From the NCBI RefSeq assembly GCF_014633365.1, contig NC_068344.1, positions 33,044,670 to 33,108,669 of the forward strand: a stretch of DNA of 64,000 nt. Direction: 5' to 3'. This DNA comes from Diospyros lotus. Its lineage: Eukaryota > Streptophyta > Magnoliopsida > Ericales > Ebenaceae. Made by a program: the position numbers and the translations under genes. This document shows, in pieces, positions 25,201 through 40,200 of the stretch (position 1 is its first letter; every line of letters begins with the position of its first letter). Under the pieces are notes generated by a model, which saw only the letters and a program-made list of their open reading frames with translations, had not been told where the DNA came from and made no database searches.

Positions 25201-28200
25201 TTTTTTAACATATGTTTTTAATTTATGTTTTGGCTTTAATTCTTCTAAATGATGGATATGCAAGATTCCCTGATGAACACCAAATCCCTCTAGTCTCTGA
25301 CATGCATTTGCAAGTGTTCCGTGAGTGTCAATACCTAACATAGCTGTTCGACATGATACAACACTGTGCCACCCCTCTTGCCACAGCTCCTACAACCCTG
25401 CTTAGATAAGTTGTAAGGGAAAAACCAACACTCATGATAGCTCCTATGTTTTCTTTATCATAAACATCAGCCTAGCATGTCTCAGAAGCCTTAAAGGTCC
25501 CAAGATCTCAAGTTTTCACTCAAACTTGTCAAAATCTGCATAATTTCAATAGAAGTTAAAAATTTTCAAAGCTTCAAGTCAATGTTTCAGAACATACAAA
25601 CCCATGTTCCAAAACATTGATCCCTGTGTTCTGAATGAAAATTCCCAAATATAGATCAAGCACTTTCTAGACCACCCCAAGTTTAGAAACCTCTCAGGGT
25701 ATGTTTTGAAACTTGTAACCTAGCTTCCAAATTCTTATTCTGCTGAACCTCTTTTAACACTTCTGGCACTCAACCCATTTTACGCCGTGGTCATCCCCCC
25801 CCCCCCCCCCCCCCCCACCCCCAAAAAAAAAAAAAAAAAAAAACCATCAGTGTAGGACCCTCGAGACCCATTTTACTAATAAAATTCTGAAGGTCTCAAC
25901 CACCTTGGCTATGGGTTAAATTCTATCTTGCTTGTTGTGTACCCTTAGTATACCTTATTTTAGGAGCAAGATTAGGACACTTCCATATTTACAACCCTAG
26001 GCACCTAAACCAAGCTTTTCCACTCCAATTAGAAAATTAGGTGTACACACACATTCCATCCATGGCATATGCTCTAGTCCCTATTTCTTCAAAGATAGCC
26101 CATGTGACACCATCATACACATTCCTAGTACAACTTTTACATAAGAAAATTGCAGGTCAGGCCATTTCCCTTCTCGTTTTAGCAGCATGAGCTCACTAGT
26201 AAGCCTCCCATTTCATCAACCTGTTCACCAAAATTCTTTCCAATGCAACTAAAATTATTGAGATGCCATTTAGCACGAGGTTTATTACATGAGACTAATG
26301 AAACATCATGCAAGTTATTTTCAAGTGAACCCGTAGGAAATGTCAGATTCTTGCCTAACCAGAGAATGCATACTTCACAATGCCCAATCTACATTCAGTT
26401 AGCTTAGCATTCATCACACACTCAAATTACAAGGGACTTACTCTTTACCCCCCAAAAAATGCAAGGGACTTTCATAAGCATTGCAAAATCTATTTCATGC
26501 AAACCTGGAATTCCTTTTTGGCTATACCTCATTAGCTACCTGAAACTAGCTTTGCTTTCTTTCAAAAGTATGGATATAAACAGTAACATTACAACAAAAT
26601 TTTCTAGCTGACAAAGCCTCTACTAGCCAGGTTTACCAAATACAACAGCATATATATTTATCAAAGAAAACCTGTAACGCATGTAACTTTATAGCCATAC
26701 AAACATCCTTTTTAACTGCGCAACAATTTGGCTAAAACATTTCTTTCCAAACCAAAGGCTACTAGCCTCCATCAAAATACGAGGCCTGATGTAAAAAACA
26801 TATATATGCTGTCCCAAGCCAAACTTTCCTGGGATGACAAGTTCACAAGGTTTTTTCTTAAAAAAAAAAAATCTTTCCTTCAGGCTTTTGCTGGCTACCT
26901 GCTAATGAGGTACATATATATATATATATATATATGTATATAGCTGAGCTTCTTAGCTCAATGAAAATCTTCATGCAACGCATTACACACCACATGCTAT
27001 GTGTCCCACGTTTATGATATGGCCTGTTTAAATGCATTTGCAATCATATGGAGTTATCACATAACCATCATAAACAATTGATGCAAGAAAACCACATAAA
27101 TCATGCAAACGAATCATATACATAGGCTAAGCATGACAACAACTTAGGCTACACCATAAGAAAGCTAATACTAGCATTTTTCCTGGCTGTAACTGGCTTA
27201 ACCCCAGGCCACTGTCATGACCCAAGGGTATAGTAGTAATAGATATTATACGTATTTCTTCTTAGTTGTACTTGCTGTAGCAGTTTGTACCTTTCAATTG
27301 AATAGGTTGGACCAGCCTGTAAATAGGTGTATCACTTAAGAGAATGTAATGTTTTGAATGATAAGTGAATCACAAAATTTCTCTCTCAAATTCCCTTCTG
27401 TTTCCCCCTGCTTTCTCTCTAATCTCTCCCTTTCTCTGTTCTGTCTGCAACTTTCCCTCATTTCTGTCTATTATCTCCCTCTTGCTCTCCAATTCTCCCT
27501 CCAATCCTGTCTGTTCTTGGTCCTAATTCCCCCAGATTCTTCCAAATTCCAATCCAAGCCCTAGGTTAAACCCTAGGTACATAACAGCCACCTCAGTTCC
27601 ACCATTGTAAATATAACAATACTTGCAAATTTACACGTTGTAATAGCCAAAATCATTATAACATGCATGTCATCAGAACTACATAAATACACAACACAAC
27701 AAAGGGTAACACATAATGCATTAAGCATGAAATTCTCATCCCCACAAGCATCATAGCTGGCTGGACTTGCTGGTTTTGTGCAAAATTCCTAGTAGATTTT
27801 TGCAATTTCTTGGACTATTCTGCCTCTCCAAGTGATTCCTCCAATTCCTCAACTAACCAAGCAAAGAAAAACTCCAAGCCAAGAAAATTAAACACACAAA
27901 AGCTTGATTTTACCTAAAATTCACCCACACTCACTGCCTGTCAGTCTTAACAAAATTTCAGCAAGAAACAGTTCCTCTCTGACTTTTCATCCATCCAAGA
28001 AATATATGCCACAAATTTGTGAACCAAGTCAAAATCAAGGAGAATTTCATACATATAGCACATTTCCCCAAAAGCTCTCAAAAAACCTGGACTATGTCTT
28101 TGAAAAGTGAGGAATGAAGAAGCAAACTCATGCATGAAAATATAACATTAGCAAGAATTGAATTTTTGAAAGTACACATTTGAGGGCAATTTCTTGCACA

Positions 28201-31200
28201 TATCACTTTGGCCCTCTTTAAACCTTGGCTTATTCACTTAAGCGCGCCCTTAAATTTCTGCTAAATACACTTTGCAAACTCTTTGCTGCTTATATCTTTT
28301 TGACCATTTACGTCCTATTTAATTTCTTAGGATCCCCACACAATGGTTAAAATACCTCAGATACCCCAGCTCTTAAGTGACATTGGCTATCAAGGGTTCA
28401 TTACCAAAATATTCCAAGTTCATCACCCCTTAATAAACTCTTAACAAAATTACCTCCTTAACTCATTACCTATATCTCATTAGCCATTTTTTTGCTCACC
28501 ATGTCTCGCATGTTGACCTAAGCCATTACATACACCTTCATAGAGGTGTCCATGTTTGTTAGGCCTTACCATCTTAGGGAAGTAGCTTCAACTTCTAAGT
28601 GTACACTAACTTCCCAAAAATGAGTTATTCCTTCCTTCTATGTAATGTCGGCAGATGTCTCCACCCTCATTTCAACAACAGTCATATTTGGCAAAGCAAA
28701 GAAAGTAATCCCAAATCAGCACGAGCTCAAATTACCCAACCAGGCTCTTATGTACTTGGCAAAGTGGGTCAAAGGAAAGGATGATATTGAGAATGAAATG
28801 AAACAAATTTGAACATGGCGCAAGGGGACAAGACTATACAAGACCTCCATTCCCACCCCCGGTCTCTTCCATATTTGTACACAAACACTCCCGTCCAAAG
28901 ACTATCTGGTTCTAGCATAACCTCCACTGCAACTTCTCCAAAAGAGCCTTATAAAACAAGCCTTGGTTTCTAATCCCCACTTCTAGGGAAAAAATTTAAG
29001 GCTCTCACAAGGATGAAATTTAGAAATCTCATTTTGCCTCTCAACTCCATTTCATGTACAATCCTAAATAACAAGATATTAGGTTAGTAAGAATATATAA
29101 CGCATTATACTAAAATATTCAAAACATATCCACATATTACTCAGCTTTTGTATAAACATTGTAGTATTCCCATCATTGAGACATTTAACATTCTAAAATA
29201 GTCTTAAATTTAAAATTGGATTGAATGAGATAAATGCCAAAACAAAAAATTTTGACTAAGCATAAAAAAAGAGAAGAAAAGAGAAGTTTCCAAACTAGAG
29301 GATTAGAGTTGACCCGAAGCATCCAGCTTGATCCCATTCTTCCAGGAAGAAACAACAAAACAAATTAGGTCGCCTAAACAATAGTTATTGCTTTATTTTC
29401 AATAAAGTCAACATAGAAACATTCTAGAAGAACTTTGGCACAATGATTAACTAGTGTTTAAGAGCTTAAAACTTCTCTAAAGCTTCAACTAAGCTACCAG
29501 AACAAAGGTACTTTAGTGCCCTTCTGCTAATAATTACAGATTGCACATTTATAAGCAGTACAAGCCCAAGTAACGATTAACTAGTGTTTAAGAGCTTAAA
29601 ACTTCTCTAAAGCTTCAACTAAGCTACCAGAACAAAGGTACTTTAGTGTCCTGCTAATAATTACAGATTGCACATTTATAAGCAGTACAAGCGCAAGTAG
29701 TGAAGACCAACAGCTTAACCTGATCTTGTGTGTGCTGCTATGTTCCACATATAAAGTTCCTAATCAACATCTGCTTCTCCATAGCTAACTGCATTAATAT
29801 TGTTCCATGCCCTTCCATAACAATCTATCAATGAGTATCTTCACCTATCTTGTAATTGTTGCTATACATGTCAAATTTTTTAATATACTATTGATCAATT
29901 TCCAATTATTTCTGCCAACTTAATCCCCTTCCACAAGTCTTTGACAATATAATTTCTCAAAAAGACACCAAAGTTGTACAAACATCAAAGAAGACTAAAC
30001 AAAATGGAAAGGATGAAGAAATCAACAAATTCAATTACCAAATATATTAATTCCATAATAGCATTTTTTTATTTTTTTGGCTAAGCCAAAAGGCATTAGT
30101 TGCATGCGAACACATACCTTAATATTGGTAAGAACTTCTATTAACTTCTGAGGATCTGAACAACCATCATGAAAGTACCTTGCAATAGCAACATTGTGAA
30201 GAACCTGAAAAGAATCATATACTTTAAAACGTGGGCAATATATAAGACTTGCATTCTGTAAACAAATACAGACTATAAAAGTGTTTCCCAGTCTATTCAG
30301 AAAGGGTTTTAATCAAGATATCAACATCATCAAGATCAATCCTAAAAGCAGAAAATCAACTTCAAGTTGCAAAGTGATCCAAGTTTCATCAAAAAGAAGC
30401 AAAAATAGGATAAGAATAAGAAAAGAAGTCCAGGCAGAAGAAGAAGAAGACAAGTGAAAAACCAAACAAAACCAATCTACTAGTTTAGGATAAGTTCCAC
30501 AATTGAGCCTAAACTTCCATCTAGTTTCATAGTTCATAATAACTGCATGATTATAGCTGGACTACTCTTATCTAACCAACTTGATGTTGTCATGACTATG
30601 CTTTCTATATGGTCAAATCAATTTGCACTAAATTAAAATTTTCATCTTCTTCCAATTCAGTTCAACTTGTCAATGTTCCCTATTCTTGAGACTACTACTC
30701 AAACTTCTCCTTACTGACTAATTCCTTCAATTACCATGCTGACATACCTAAATTGTCCTGATCAGCCTTTCTGATCTCTACAGTTGTCAAACCACCTGCC
30801 TGGTTCTTTTGTATGCATGCACGTGAATTACAAATATAACCCCACAAACAAACAGAAGCTACAATATCAAGTCCTTAATCACATCACAACACAGTACAAC
30901 TTCCTCCTCAAGAATGAAACAAAACCAACCCTCCCCAAGAAAGAATATAGCTGTCTTCCAGCACCACTGAATTTCCCAGGCTCATGAAATAAATCATAAC
31001 AAACATATTTTGCACCATTTAGCAATTGCAATTACACACTTCAAACAACTTGATTTCTGCTAATTAGAAAAATGAATTGATCTTTTAGTTGAAGAACAGC
31101 AGACAGGGCACCAGGTCTCAGTTTTGAGTGCAGTTGATTATATTCTTCAGTACAGTCAAGGAGCTCTCCCAAGTGCAATAAGAGCATAATATCAAACGTA

Positions 31201-34200
31201 TTTTTTTTTTTACAGAAAACTGATTTTCATCCATTCGAAATTCACAAATTCATATATATGATACAGATGCAACCATTCCATAGGAGTTGGTTATATTTTA
31301 GAAACTGCCAAACAAGGCAGTAGGAAAATAAATCTCCTAAAAATAAAACTATAACAAACTGTACACTCAAATAGAAAATTCAAAATTGAATAATTACATA
31401 TTTTCTACACTCCCCACCAAGCTGGGTTGTAAATGAGTAAACCCAGCTTGGATCTCATATCCTCCAACTTGATTTCGGTAGAGCCTTGATTAGAATTTCT
31501 GCAATCTGAAGAGTAGTAGGTATGTAGGGAATATTAATAGTGTTATGTCATTTGTATTAGATTAGAATAAATGTAATCAATATCGTTGTATTGCTTCATG
31601 AATATTTTTTGTCTTAGAGTTAGAATTAAACTCATCTTCTAGAAGGTATGTTTCTAGAAGGGGCAGCTGACCAAGTTAGTTTGTTTCGGTCAGTTGGGCA
31701 GTTAGTTATTGCCTTGTAATCCTTGCCCATGTATCTTATAAATAAGGGTTGTGGGATAGGAGTAGGATATAGCTTAGTGTGCCTATTTCCAGAAAGGATA
31801 GTTTCCGGTTTCTGCCTTGTACTTTGGGATTGACTGCGAGAGGTAGATAGTGGCTGGGATAGCTTGCATTCTCTAGGATCCTATTAGCTTTCAGTGCATA
31901 TGGGCAAGGTGGGATTCAAGGTCTCGTTGTAATTCATCCTATGGATGTTCAAGATAGTGGATTTGAGAGGTGCAAAACAATCTGGATGTAGGTCTTGTTT
32001 CCAAGACCGAACCAAGATAAATCTGTGTCTTTCTTGTTGTGCTTGTAATATGTTTTGTGTGTTTCAAATATTGGTGTGTAATTAAGTGTGATAGTGAGCC
32101 ATTTGAGTTGAGATAATCAAAGGGGGTGCTACGAAATACTCTAACAGATAGTTTCATCTTCAACTTTTTCTTTTATAAAGTGTCTATCTATCTCCACATG
32201 TTTAGTTCGATCATGATGAACTAAATTTTTAGCTATGTTTATACCAACTTGATTATCACACAATATGTTAATTAGATCACCTGATACAATTTTAAGTTCA
32301 AGAAGCAATCGCTTTAACCTCATTCCTTCACATATTCCATGAGCCATTGCTTTAAATTTAGCCTATGCAGTACTTCGGGCCACAACTATTTGCTTCTTGC
32401 TATGCCAAGTTTCCAAATTTCCCCAATCCCCATACATAAGTGCAATATCCTACAATTAATAATAGAACTAACCCAAGCTGCATCAATAAATACCTCAATA
32501 TTCCTCTTTTTAATCTTCTTAAAGTATAGACCTTCCCCAAGAGTTTTCTTTAAGTATACGTCATGACCCAAAGGGCAGTAGTTGTAATTGTACTAGAGTT
32601 TGTTTGTTTGTTAGTTTGAAGTTGTTGGCGTTTGTTAGTGTGTTAGTTTGATTAGTTTGGTAATAATCGCAAGGATGTAAACAGCCTATAAATAGGATGT
32701 TGAATAGAGAATAGGGGGTCATGAATGGAATGAAACCGTTCTGTTTTCCCTCTCACACTTCTCTCTCTCTCTCACACACACACCTAAACCATTCCCCTCT
32801 CTTCTCAATTTCTCCATCTTTTCATTTTGTTTTCTCCCTCCACTTTGTTCTTCTTTCTTCAATTTCCTCCCAAAATCCCATTTTAAGCCCTAGTAAAACC
32901 TAGGGTCGTGACATTTGGTATCGGAGCTAGTCAATCATTGGTTGTGATTCTGGAAATTTGGGTAAAAATCTTAAGCAGTGAAATTAGGGTTTGATCCGAC
33001 ACAAAGCAAGCAGTGACCGAGCCGTAAGAGGTAGTCGCAGGAAGGTCAGCAGAGCCGGCGATCTTCAGCAATCTTAAGGCGCAATTCCAAAGCAAGGAAA
33101 GTGGTAATTAAGCTGGTTGATTTGGGGCTGTTAAATTCCGTCACTGATTCAGTGAAAGAGAGTTCAGCGAATTTTGGGTTGTGATTCTTGCAACATCTAT
33201 TAAATTGCAACAGAGTTGAATGAAAAAGAATCAAGACTTGACGATTGGTCTCGACAGTGATCAAAGGCAGCTTTCGACGAAAGTTCGAGCAATTCTTGTT
33301 CGTCGTTTGAAGGCAAAGCAGACCATGCGAGTTCCTTCGATCCATTTTTGGTGGACTTGAAGGCGACATAACAGGACTGGGCGAGCGTGGAACCCTAGCG
33401 ATTGTAATTGAGATTCCAACGAGAAGGAAGGTGCGAATTGGGTGCATGTTCAAGAAGCGATCTTGATTGAAGTTAAGTGCAATGATTCTCGGCTGTGAGT
33501 ACACCAATTTCAATAGTTGACTTTGGCAAACCCGTAGCCATTAAATTCGAAATTTGAAGGTGAATTCTGACTTGTGAGTCAGGCCATCTTGGCTACAAAA
33601 GCAAATCAGGAGGGCGACTACGGAGAAACAAATTCTTGTGCGATTGTTGAACATCAGTGAATTGCTAATCAAAAGCGATCCTCATGAAGCATATCTAATT
33701 GATTCTCTGGAAGTTGAGCTAGAGGTGAGTTCCAAACGATTTCTGACTTGATTCCAATGGATTTCAGTAGCTGCAACAGAATCGACCAACATAGGAGGCG
33801 GATCCAGAGCAGCTGATCGCAAATTGGGAAGCAGATTCATAGGCGACTGCAATCTAGGCAAACTGAAGTGATTCATCTAGAGCAACTAATCCTAGGTTGT
33901 TGGCTGGTGCGACGATCAATCATCATTCCGAAAGATAATAGCAGTCTGCGATTCTCAAGCAATCCTTGGAAATAGATCAGCAAAGCATTTTAGGGTCGAT
34001 TAGAATTTAGAAGATGATCAGATGTTGTTACCGAGGAGAATTTGCAAGGATTTGAACTGATAAGATGGATACATGAATTGCAAATACTTGGGACAAAATT
34101 GACAGCAAATGAAAAGGTCTATCAAGTAAGTTTGATGAATTTTTTATAAGGTTTACCAAGAAGGATCAGGTTGGAGATGAGAGTTACAAAGAGAAGCTCA

Positions 34201-37200
34201 ACAAGTTGAAACAAGAGGACCCGGTTATGAAGTACTTGGTCAAGTGAGAGAAATTGAAAGCACTAGTACTCAATTCTCATCCAACCTTGACTGAGTCTTA
34301 TTTTGTATCAAGATTCATTAATGGTCTTAACGATACGTTGAAGCCTATGATGAAAATGATGTGTCCTACCACGATATAACAAGTAGTTGAGAGAGTTAGG
34401 ATGCAAGAGTGGGCGCTAGAAGCCATTTACAGAAAGCACGGACTACCACCTAAAAGTTATCTTAAGAGCAGCCAGCAGAATGAAGACATTTCTACGACTA
34501 CACCTAGTTTGCAGCAATAAGTTGATGAAATTCCCGCAATGGATCAGGAAATTTAGGAAATAAAAGATAATCTAATTGAGGAGATCTCTATGGAAGATGA
34601 GGAAGTAAAAGATGCTATGAAATCAATAAGCGATATGATCACAGCAGTTGTGGATTTTGAAGACTTCGAGTCTGTTTCTCTTGAAGAAATAGGTACTCCT
34701 CTAATACCTTATGACAGTACAAAGCTAATTTTTGAGAATCTACAAAATAGAGCCAAAGAGGTGGAAAAGACTATTCAAAAATGTCAACGTCTGACAAAAG
34801 ATTTTGTTAATCTTTTAGGCACTACCAAGGAAATCATAGCAGATGATATTGTTGGAGATGTATTAGCCGCTAAAGATATAGAGGCGTTAGTGCTGCCTTT
34901 AGCAAAGGAAAATAAAGGAGATATTTCAAGAGAGCTTGAAATACCTGCTGAACAAAAAGATGTTATTTCCTCTTTCATCCATAAAATAAAACCAAGAAGG
35001 AAAAAGAAAAAGAGAAAAGGCAAGTAAAAGAAATGAACAAGAAAAGGCGAAGAATAAACCAGATCATAAAAATGAGAATTGGATGAAAAAACAACGGCTT
35101 AGTTTTAATTAGTTTCCTGGGGACAAGAAACCTCTCAAGAAGGGTGTCACGTAAGTAGGTTGTTGAGTCTTACGTAATAGATTGTTAGGCCTTGTTAAAT
35201 AAGCCACATTTTTTGCATAACTGGAGGAATGTTTTAGCATGTCCTATGGCAAGTTGTAAGGCCAAGTGGGCTGGGGATAATTGTTTTTGGCACCCTAACT
35301 AGGCTATAGATCAATATAACTATCTATAATCTACGCCTAGACCCACATGTCAATTTCCTTCTCAATTCTCTCTCTCCCTCTTTTCTCTCATCTTTTCCCC
35401 CTAAATTCCTAATTCCCTTTTTCTCAATTCTTCTCAACAATTGAGAATCCTAATTGTCAAATCAAGAATCTGACAAATTGGTATCATAGCAAATTCCTGG
35501 CCGATGGTTTCCGATGATCCAATTGCGATGGCTAACGGCACATGTATGAAGCAAATGGAGATGCAATAGCAGCAAGTGACTACTACAGTGATGGAGATGG
35601 TAGGATCAATGGAAAAAGCTATAGGAGCTGTGGTTGACAAGAAGCTAGAGGATGTTTCGAATTGGTTGCAAGGAGATATGCACAACCAAATCTAGGAGGA
35701 GATGCGAAAGCACAACAACATGGTGTGTGAGCAGGTGCAACAATTCATGCTGATGTTCTCAAGTCAGGCACCGGTAAGGCTATCCCCTGACTTTCCCCCT
35801 CGTGAGTGGATCCAATACTTTTGGGTGTTGGCACCAGCCAAATAGTGGTGAAATCTTCTGAATTGGGGGTTGATTCGATAGTGATGGGTGAAAATGTAGT
35901 GGAGAGGAGGCCAGAAGCTCTGATGAATTCTGGCCATTCGAATTTTTCGGTGCCTAAGTTAGAATTACCCGTGTTTGATGAAATGAGGCCTCAGTGGTGG
36001 ATCAGGAGCTGCGAGAAGTTGTTCAATATTCATCTGGTGGCTAATGACCAAAGAGTCACTTTGGCAATAGCATACCTAAATGATGTAGGAGATGTATGGC
36101 TTCAAGGATGGTCAGGAGTGAGAGATAGTTGTAGTTGGGAAGAGTTTGCTAGGGGTTTGTGAGAAAGATTCGGTGAACGAAGAACTATGGATATTGTGGA
36201 GGAGTTCAATAAATTGAGGCAAAATGGGACTGTGCACGAGAATCAGCTCAAGTTTGAAGAGCTTAAGTCACTCGTGCTTAACATAAACCCCTACATGATT
36301 GAGGAGTATTTTGTATCAAATTTCATCGGTGGACTGAGTGACGATCTCAAATCCATGGTGAAAATGGTGAGGTCTAGATCTGTGCAAGAGGCGACAAAGG
36401 ATGCATTACTACAAGAGTTAACAGTATAAGCCTTAATGAAGAAACAAAGGGATCAGAGAAGAGGAATTAATTCGGGGACGATACAATCTGGAGGAAGGAT
36501 GTAGAATAAGGAAAATTTCAGGGGAGGAACAGGGGGAGGTATGTGGCAATTACACCCCCTAATCCGAATTTGCAATAGAGGGACAAGCTCATTGAGCAAA
36601 GGAGAAATGTTGGATTATGTTTTAAATGTGGGGATAACTATTCCCCAGGGCATCAGTGCAATAAGAAATTGCTTCTACTAGAAAGGGAGGAAGAGGAAGA
36701 AGAGGATAAGATGGCAATGATTGAAGAAGAGGAAGAAGAAGGTAAGGGAGTTATTTCCTTGCATGCAATCAAAGGGATGGCCAACAGCAAGATTATTAAA
36801 GTGGAGGGAAAGGTGCAAGACAGCACACTCATGGTCTTAATAAATAGTGAGAGTATCCATAGTTTTATCGATGAGGGAACTACCAAAAGAATGAAGTGGC
36901 CACTAGCCAACACTCAACCCCTGTTCATAACAGTAGCTAATGGGAGTAAAGTAATCAGCAAATCCGCATGTTTGGGATTTTGTTGGGAAATGCAAGGAGA
37001 GGATTACCAAGCTAATTTGAGATTACTAAAGTTGGGGGGATGACATATTGTACTTGGGGTTGATTGGATGAGGGGAGTGAGTCCAATCAATTTTGACTTA
37101 ACAAAATGGAGGTGACCCTAGAGAAAGATGGAAGGAGAGTGGTGTTGCAAGGGAACATGGAAGTGGGATCGTGCAAGCTGATCAAGGGGAAGAAATTGCA

Positions 37201-40200
37201 ATAGCTATTCAGAAAGAAAGTGTCCTAAGTAGCACCATTGTTTTCAATGAAAGCGACTAAGTAGCTAGAGATAAGGGATGAAAGGAGATTCTAAACAAGG
37301 GAGCCAATCATCTACAGCCACTTGGTAGGTACACGAATTGGCCTTACTTGATGCATTATTGGTTGAATATCAAGATCTTTTTGTAAAGCCTGTAAAGCCT
37401 AAGTCACTTCCCCCCAAAAGATCCTTGGACCACACAATACCCCTTCAACCTAATGTTGAACCAGTGAACATTAAGTCTTATAGATACCCACCTAAACTCA
37501 AATATGAGATTGAAAAACTCGTTGAAGAGATGTTAAACCAATTTGTAATCAGACCAAGCCACAACCCATTTGCTTCACCCGTCCTATTGATTAAGAAAAA
37601 AGATAGTACATAGCATTTCTATGTTGATTATAGGCAACTCAATGCCATAACCATTAAAGACAAATGTCCTTTCCCAATCATTAAGGACCTATTGGATGAG
37701 CTCAAACACACCTTTGTATTCTCTAAATTGGACCTAAGATCATGATACCATCAAATTAGGATGGTTCCCAATGACATACCCAAATCAGCCTTCAAGACAC
37801 ACTACAGCCATTTTGAATTCACTGTAATGTCTTTCGGCCTAACCAACACACTTGCCACATTTCAAGCTCTCATAAACAAAAAAATTTAACCATACCTTAG
37901 AAAATTTGTGTTGATCTTCTTTGATGACATCCTAGTCTATAACCCTTCTTTTGAGCAACACCTAAACCACCTTAGGGCTACATTTGAGATCTTGAGATTC
38001 AACCGATTGTATATCAAATGGTCAAAGTGTGCTTTTGCACAAAGGCAAGTGGAATATGTGGGGCATATAATTTCAAGAGTTAGAATGGGCATAGACCCCA
38101 AGAAAATTGAGGCTATTGTGGCATGATCTAAACCTACCAGCATCAGGGCATTAAGAGGATTCATAGGGCTCACCGGTTACTATCGGAGATTTGTGAAGAA
38201 TTATGGAATAATCAGCAAGCCATTGACAAAGTTGCTAAAGAAAGATGGCTTTAGATGGCACCCTAAAGCTGAGGAGGCTTTTGAGCAATTAAAGAAGGCA
38301 CTAAGTGAAGTACCAGTGCTAGGCTTGCCTGATTTCAACAAGCCATTCGTGTTGGAAAAGGAATGGCTTCCAGGCCCCTAGCCTTCCTAAGCCAATCTCT
38401 AGCCCCTAGACATCAAGGACTCAGGATCTATGAGAAAGAATTGATGGTAGTCCTAATGGCAGTAGAGAAGCAGTGACACTATCTAGAGAAAGGAAGATTT
38501 GTTATCAAAATGGATCATAACAGCTTGAAGTTCCTATTGCAGCAAAGGCTACATACCCAATTGCAAAAGAAATGTATGACTAAACTTATGGGGTTGGATT
38601 ATGAAACACAATTCAGGAAGGGGAAGGAGAATGTAGCAGCAGACACTTTGTCTCGCTACCAAGAAGAAGGAATGATTGCAGCCATTTTAGCAGTGGTCCT
38701 AGATTGGCCCCAAGAGGTTACAGACAGCTATCTACAGGGGGAGTGGACCAAAGGGTTGTCGGAACAGCTCAGCACAGATGCAAATAGTAGACCATATTAT
38801 CCATTTAATAATGGAGTGATAAGGTACAAAGGCAGATAGTGTGAAGAGTTGAAGGGCAAGATACTACAAGCACTACATGAGTCCCCTATTAGGGGTCATT
38901 CAAGCATTCAAAATACCTACCGTACGGTACAATAGGTATTCTTTTGGCCTCAGTTAAAAAAATGTGTGGGACTATGCATCAGTGGCTCATCCGGGTCTGC
39001 TACAACCCCTAGCCATCCCAAACGAAGCATGGACCAATTTAACAATGGATTTTATAAAAGGGCTCCCAAGATTAGAAGGGAATGACTGCATCATGGTAAT
39101 GGTGGACAGGATCTCTAAGTTCAGCCATTTTATTAGCCTATCCCACCTGTTCACAACACAAGAAGTGGCTAGAACATTCATGGATAATGTGGTGAAGATG
39201 CATGAGATTTCTCAATCTATAGTATCAGACAAGGATAAGATGTTTACCAATCTATTTTGGAAAGAATTGATGAGAATGTTAGGCACTAAGCTATTGATGT
39301 CTACAGCATATCATCTTGAAACTGATGGCCAATCAGAAAGGGTAAATCAGTGTTTGGAATCTTACTTGAGGTGCTTCAATTTTTTATAGCCAAAGGGATG
39401 GCATAAGTGGCTAGCAATATCTCAGTGGTAGTATAATTTGAGCTTCCACAACTCGATCAAGATGACCCTATTTGAGGCTTTCTATGGCTATAAGCCAAGG
39501 CTATTACCGACAATTGGGGGACAGTCTACAGCGGAGGCAATTGAGACATATTTATAGCAGAGACAAGATACTATTAGGCTAGTAAAGGCGGAGTTTGCCA
39601 ATGCACAAAATAGGATGAAGTAATTGACTGACAGAAAATGAGTAAGGGAATTCTCAGTCAAGGAGGATGTTTACCTGAAGCTTGGCTGGCCAGCAGCATC
39701 TCAAGGCCCTAACCAACCAACCCACTTCCAAACTAAACCCCAAGTACTATGGGACATTTACTATATTGGAGAAGATAGGGACAGTAGCCTACAAGTTGCA
39801 ACTGCCAAAGGAGACACAATTTCATCTTGTGTTCCATGTTTCTCTTCTCAAGAAAGCCATTGGAGCATTGAGATCCAGTCGTATAGTGAGAGAAGAAAGG
39901 GAAGAAGCAGTCCCTATCGCTATCCTAGACAAAAGGGTGATCCACAAACATGGGGTTCCTCTCACCCAAGTTCTAGTTAAGTGGTCGTCCCTCCTCGAAG
40001 ACAAAAATACATGGGAGTATTTTCCAGATCTTCTCCAGCAATTTCCCAACTCAATCAGCTTGCTACACATTTCTTGTCTTGAGGACAAGCAATGCCTTAA
40101 AGAAGGGGATTGTCACGTAAGTAGGTTGTTGAACCTTATGTAATAGGTTGTTAGGCCTTGTTAAATAAGCCACGTTTTTGGCACAACTGGAGGAATGTTC

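Larger units (their letters stand above)
24374..30117 (-). other. CNOT10 intron 2 (5.74 kb)
   Basis: The intron carries a solo LTR (27213-27586), a poly-C/poly-A tract (25794-25842), an (AT)n run near 26912-26935 and a 130-bp tandem duplication (29445-29699). The remainder is AT-rich. No exon or independent gene was seen in it. Confidence 0.8.

Noticed and set aside
30313..30537. 74-codon minus-strand frame beside CNOT10 exon 2, as a possible alternative exon
   Set aside because: It does not connect in frame to exon 1 or 2 with good splice sites and is not part of the CNOT10 family sequence.
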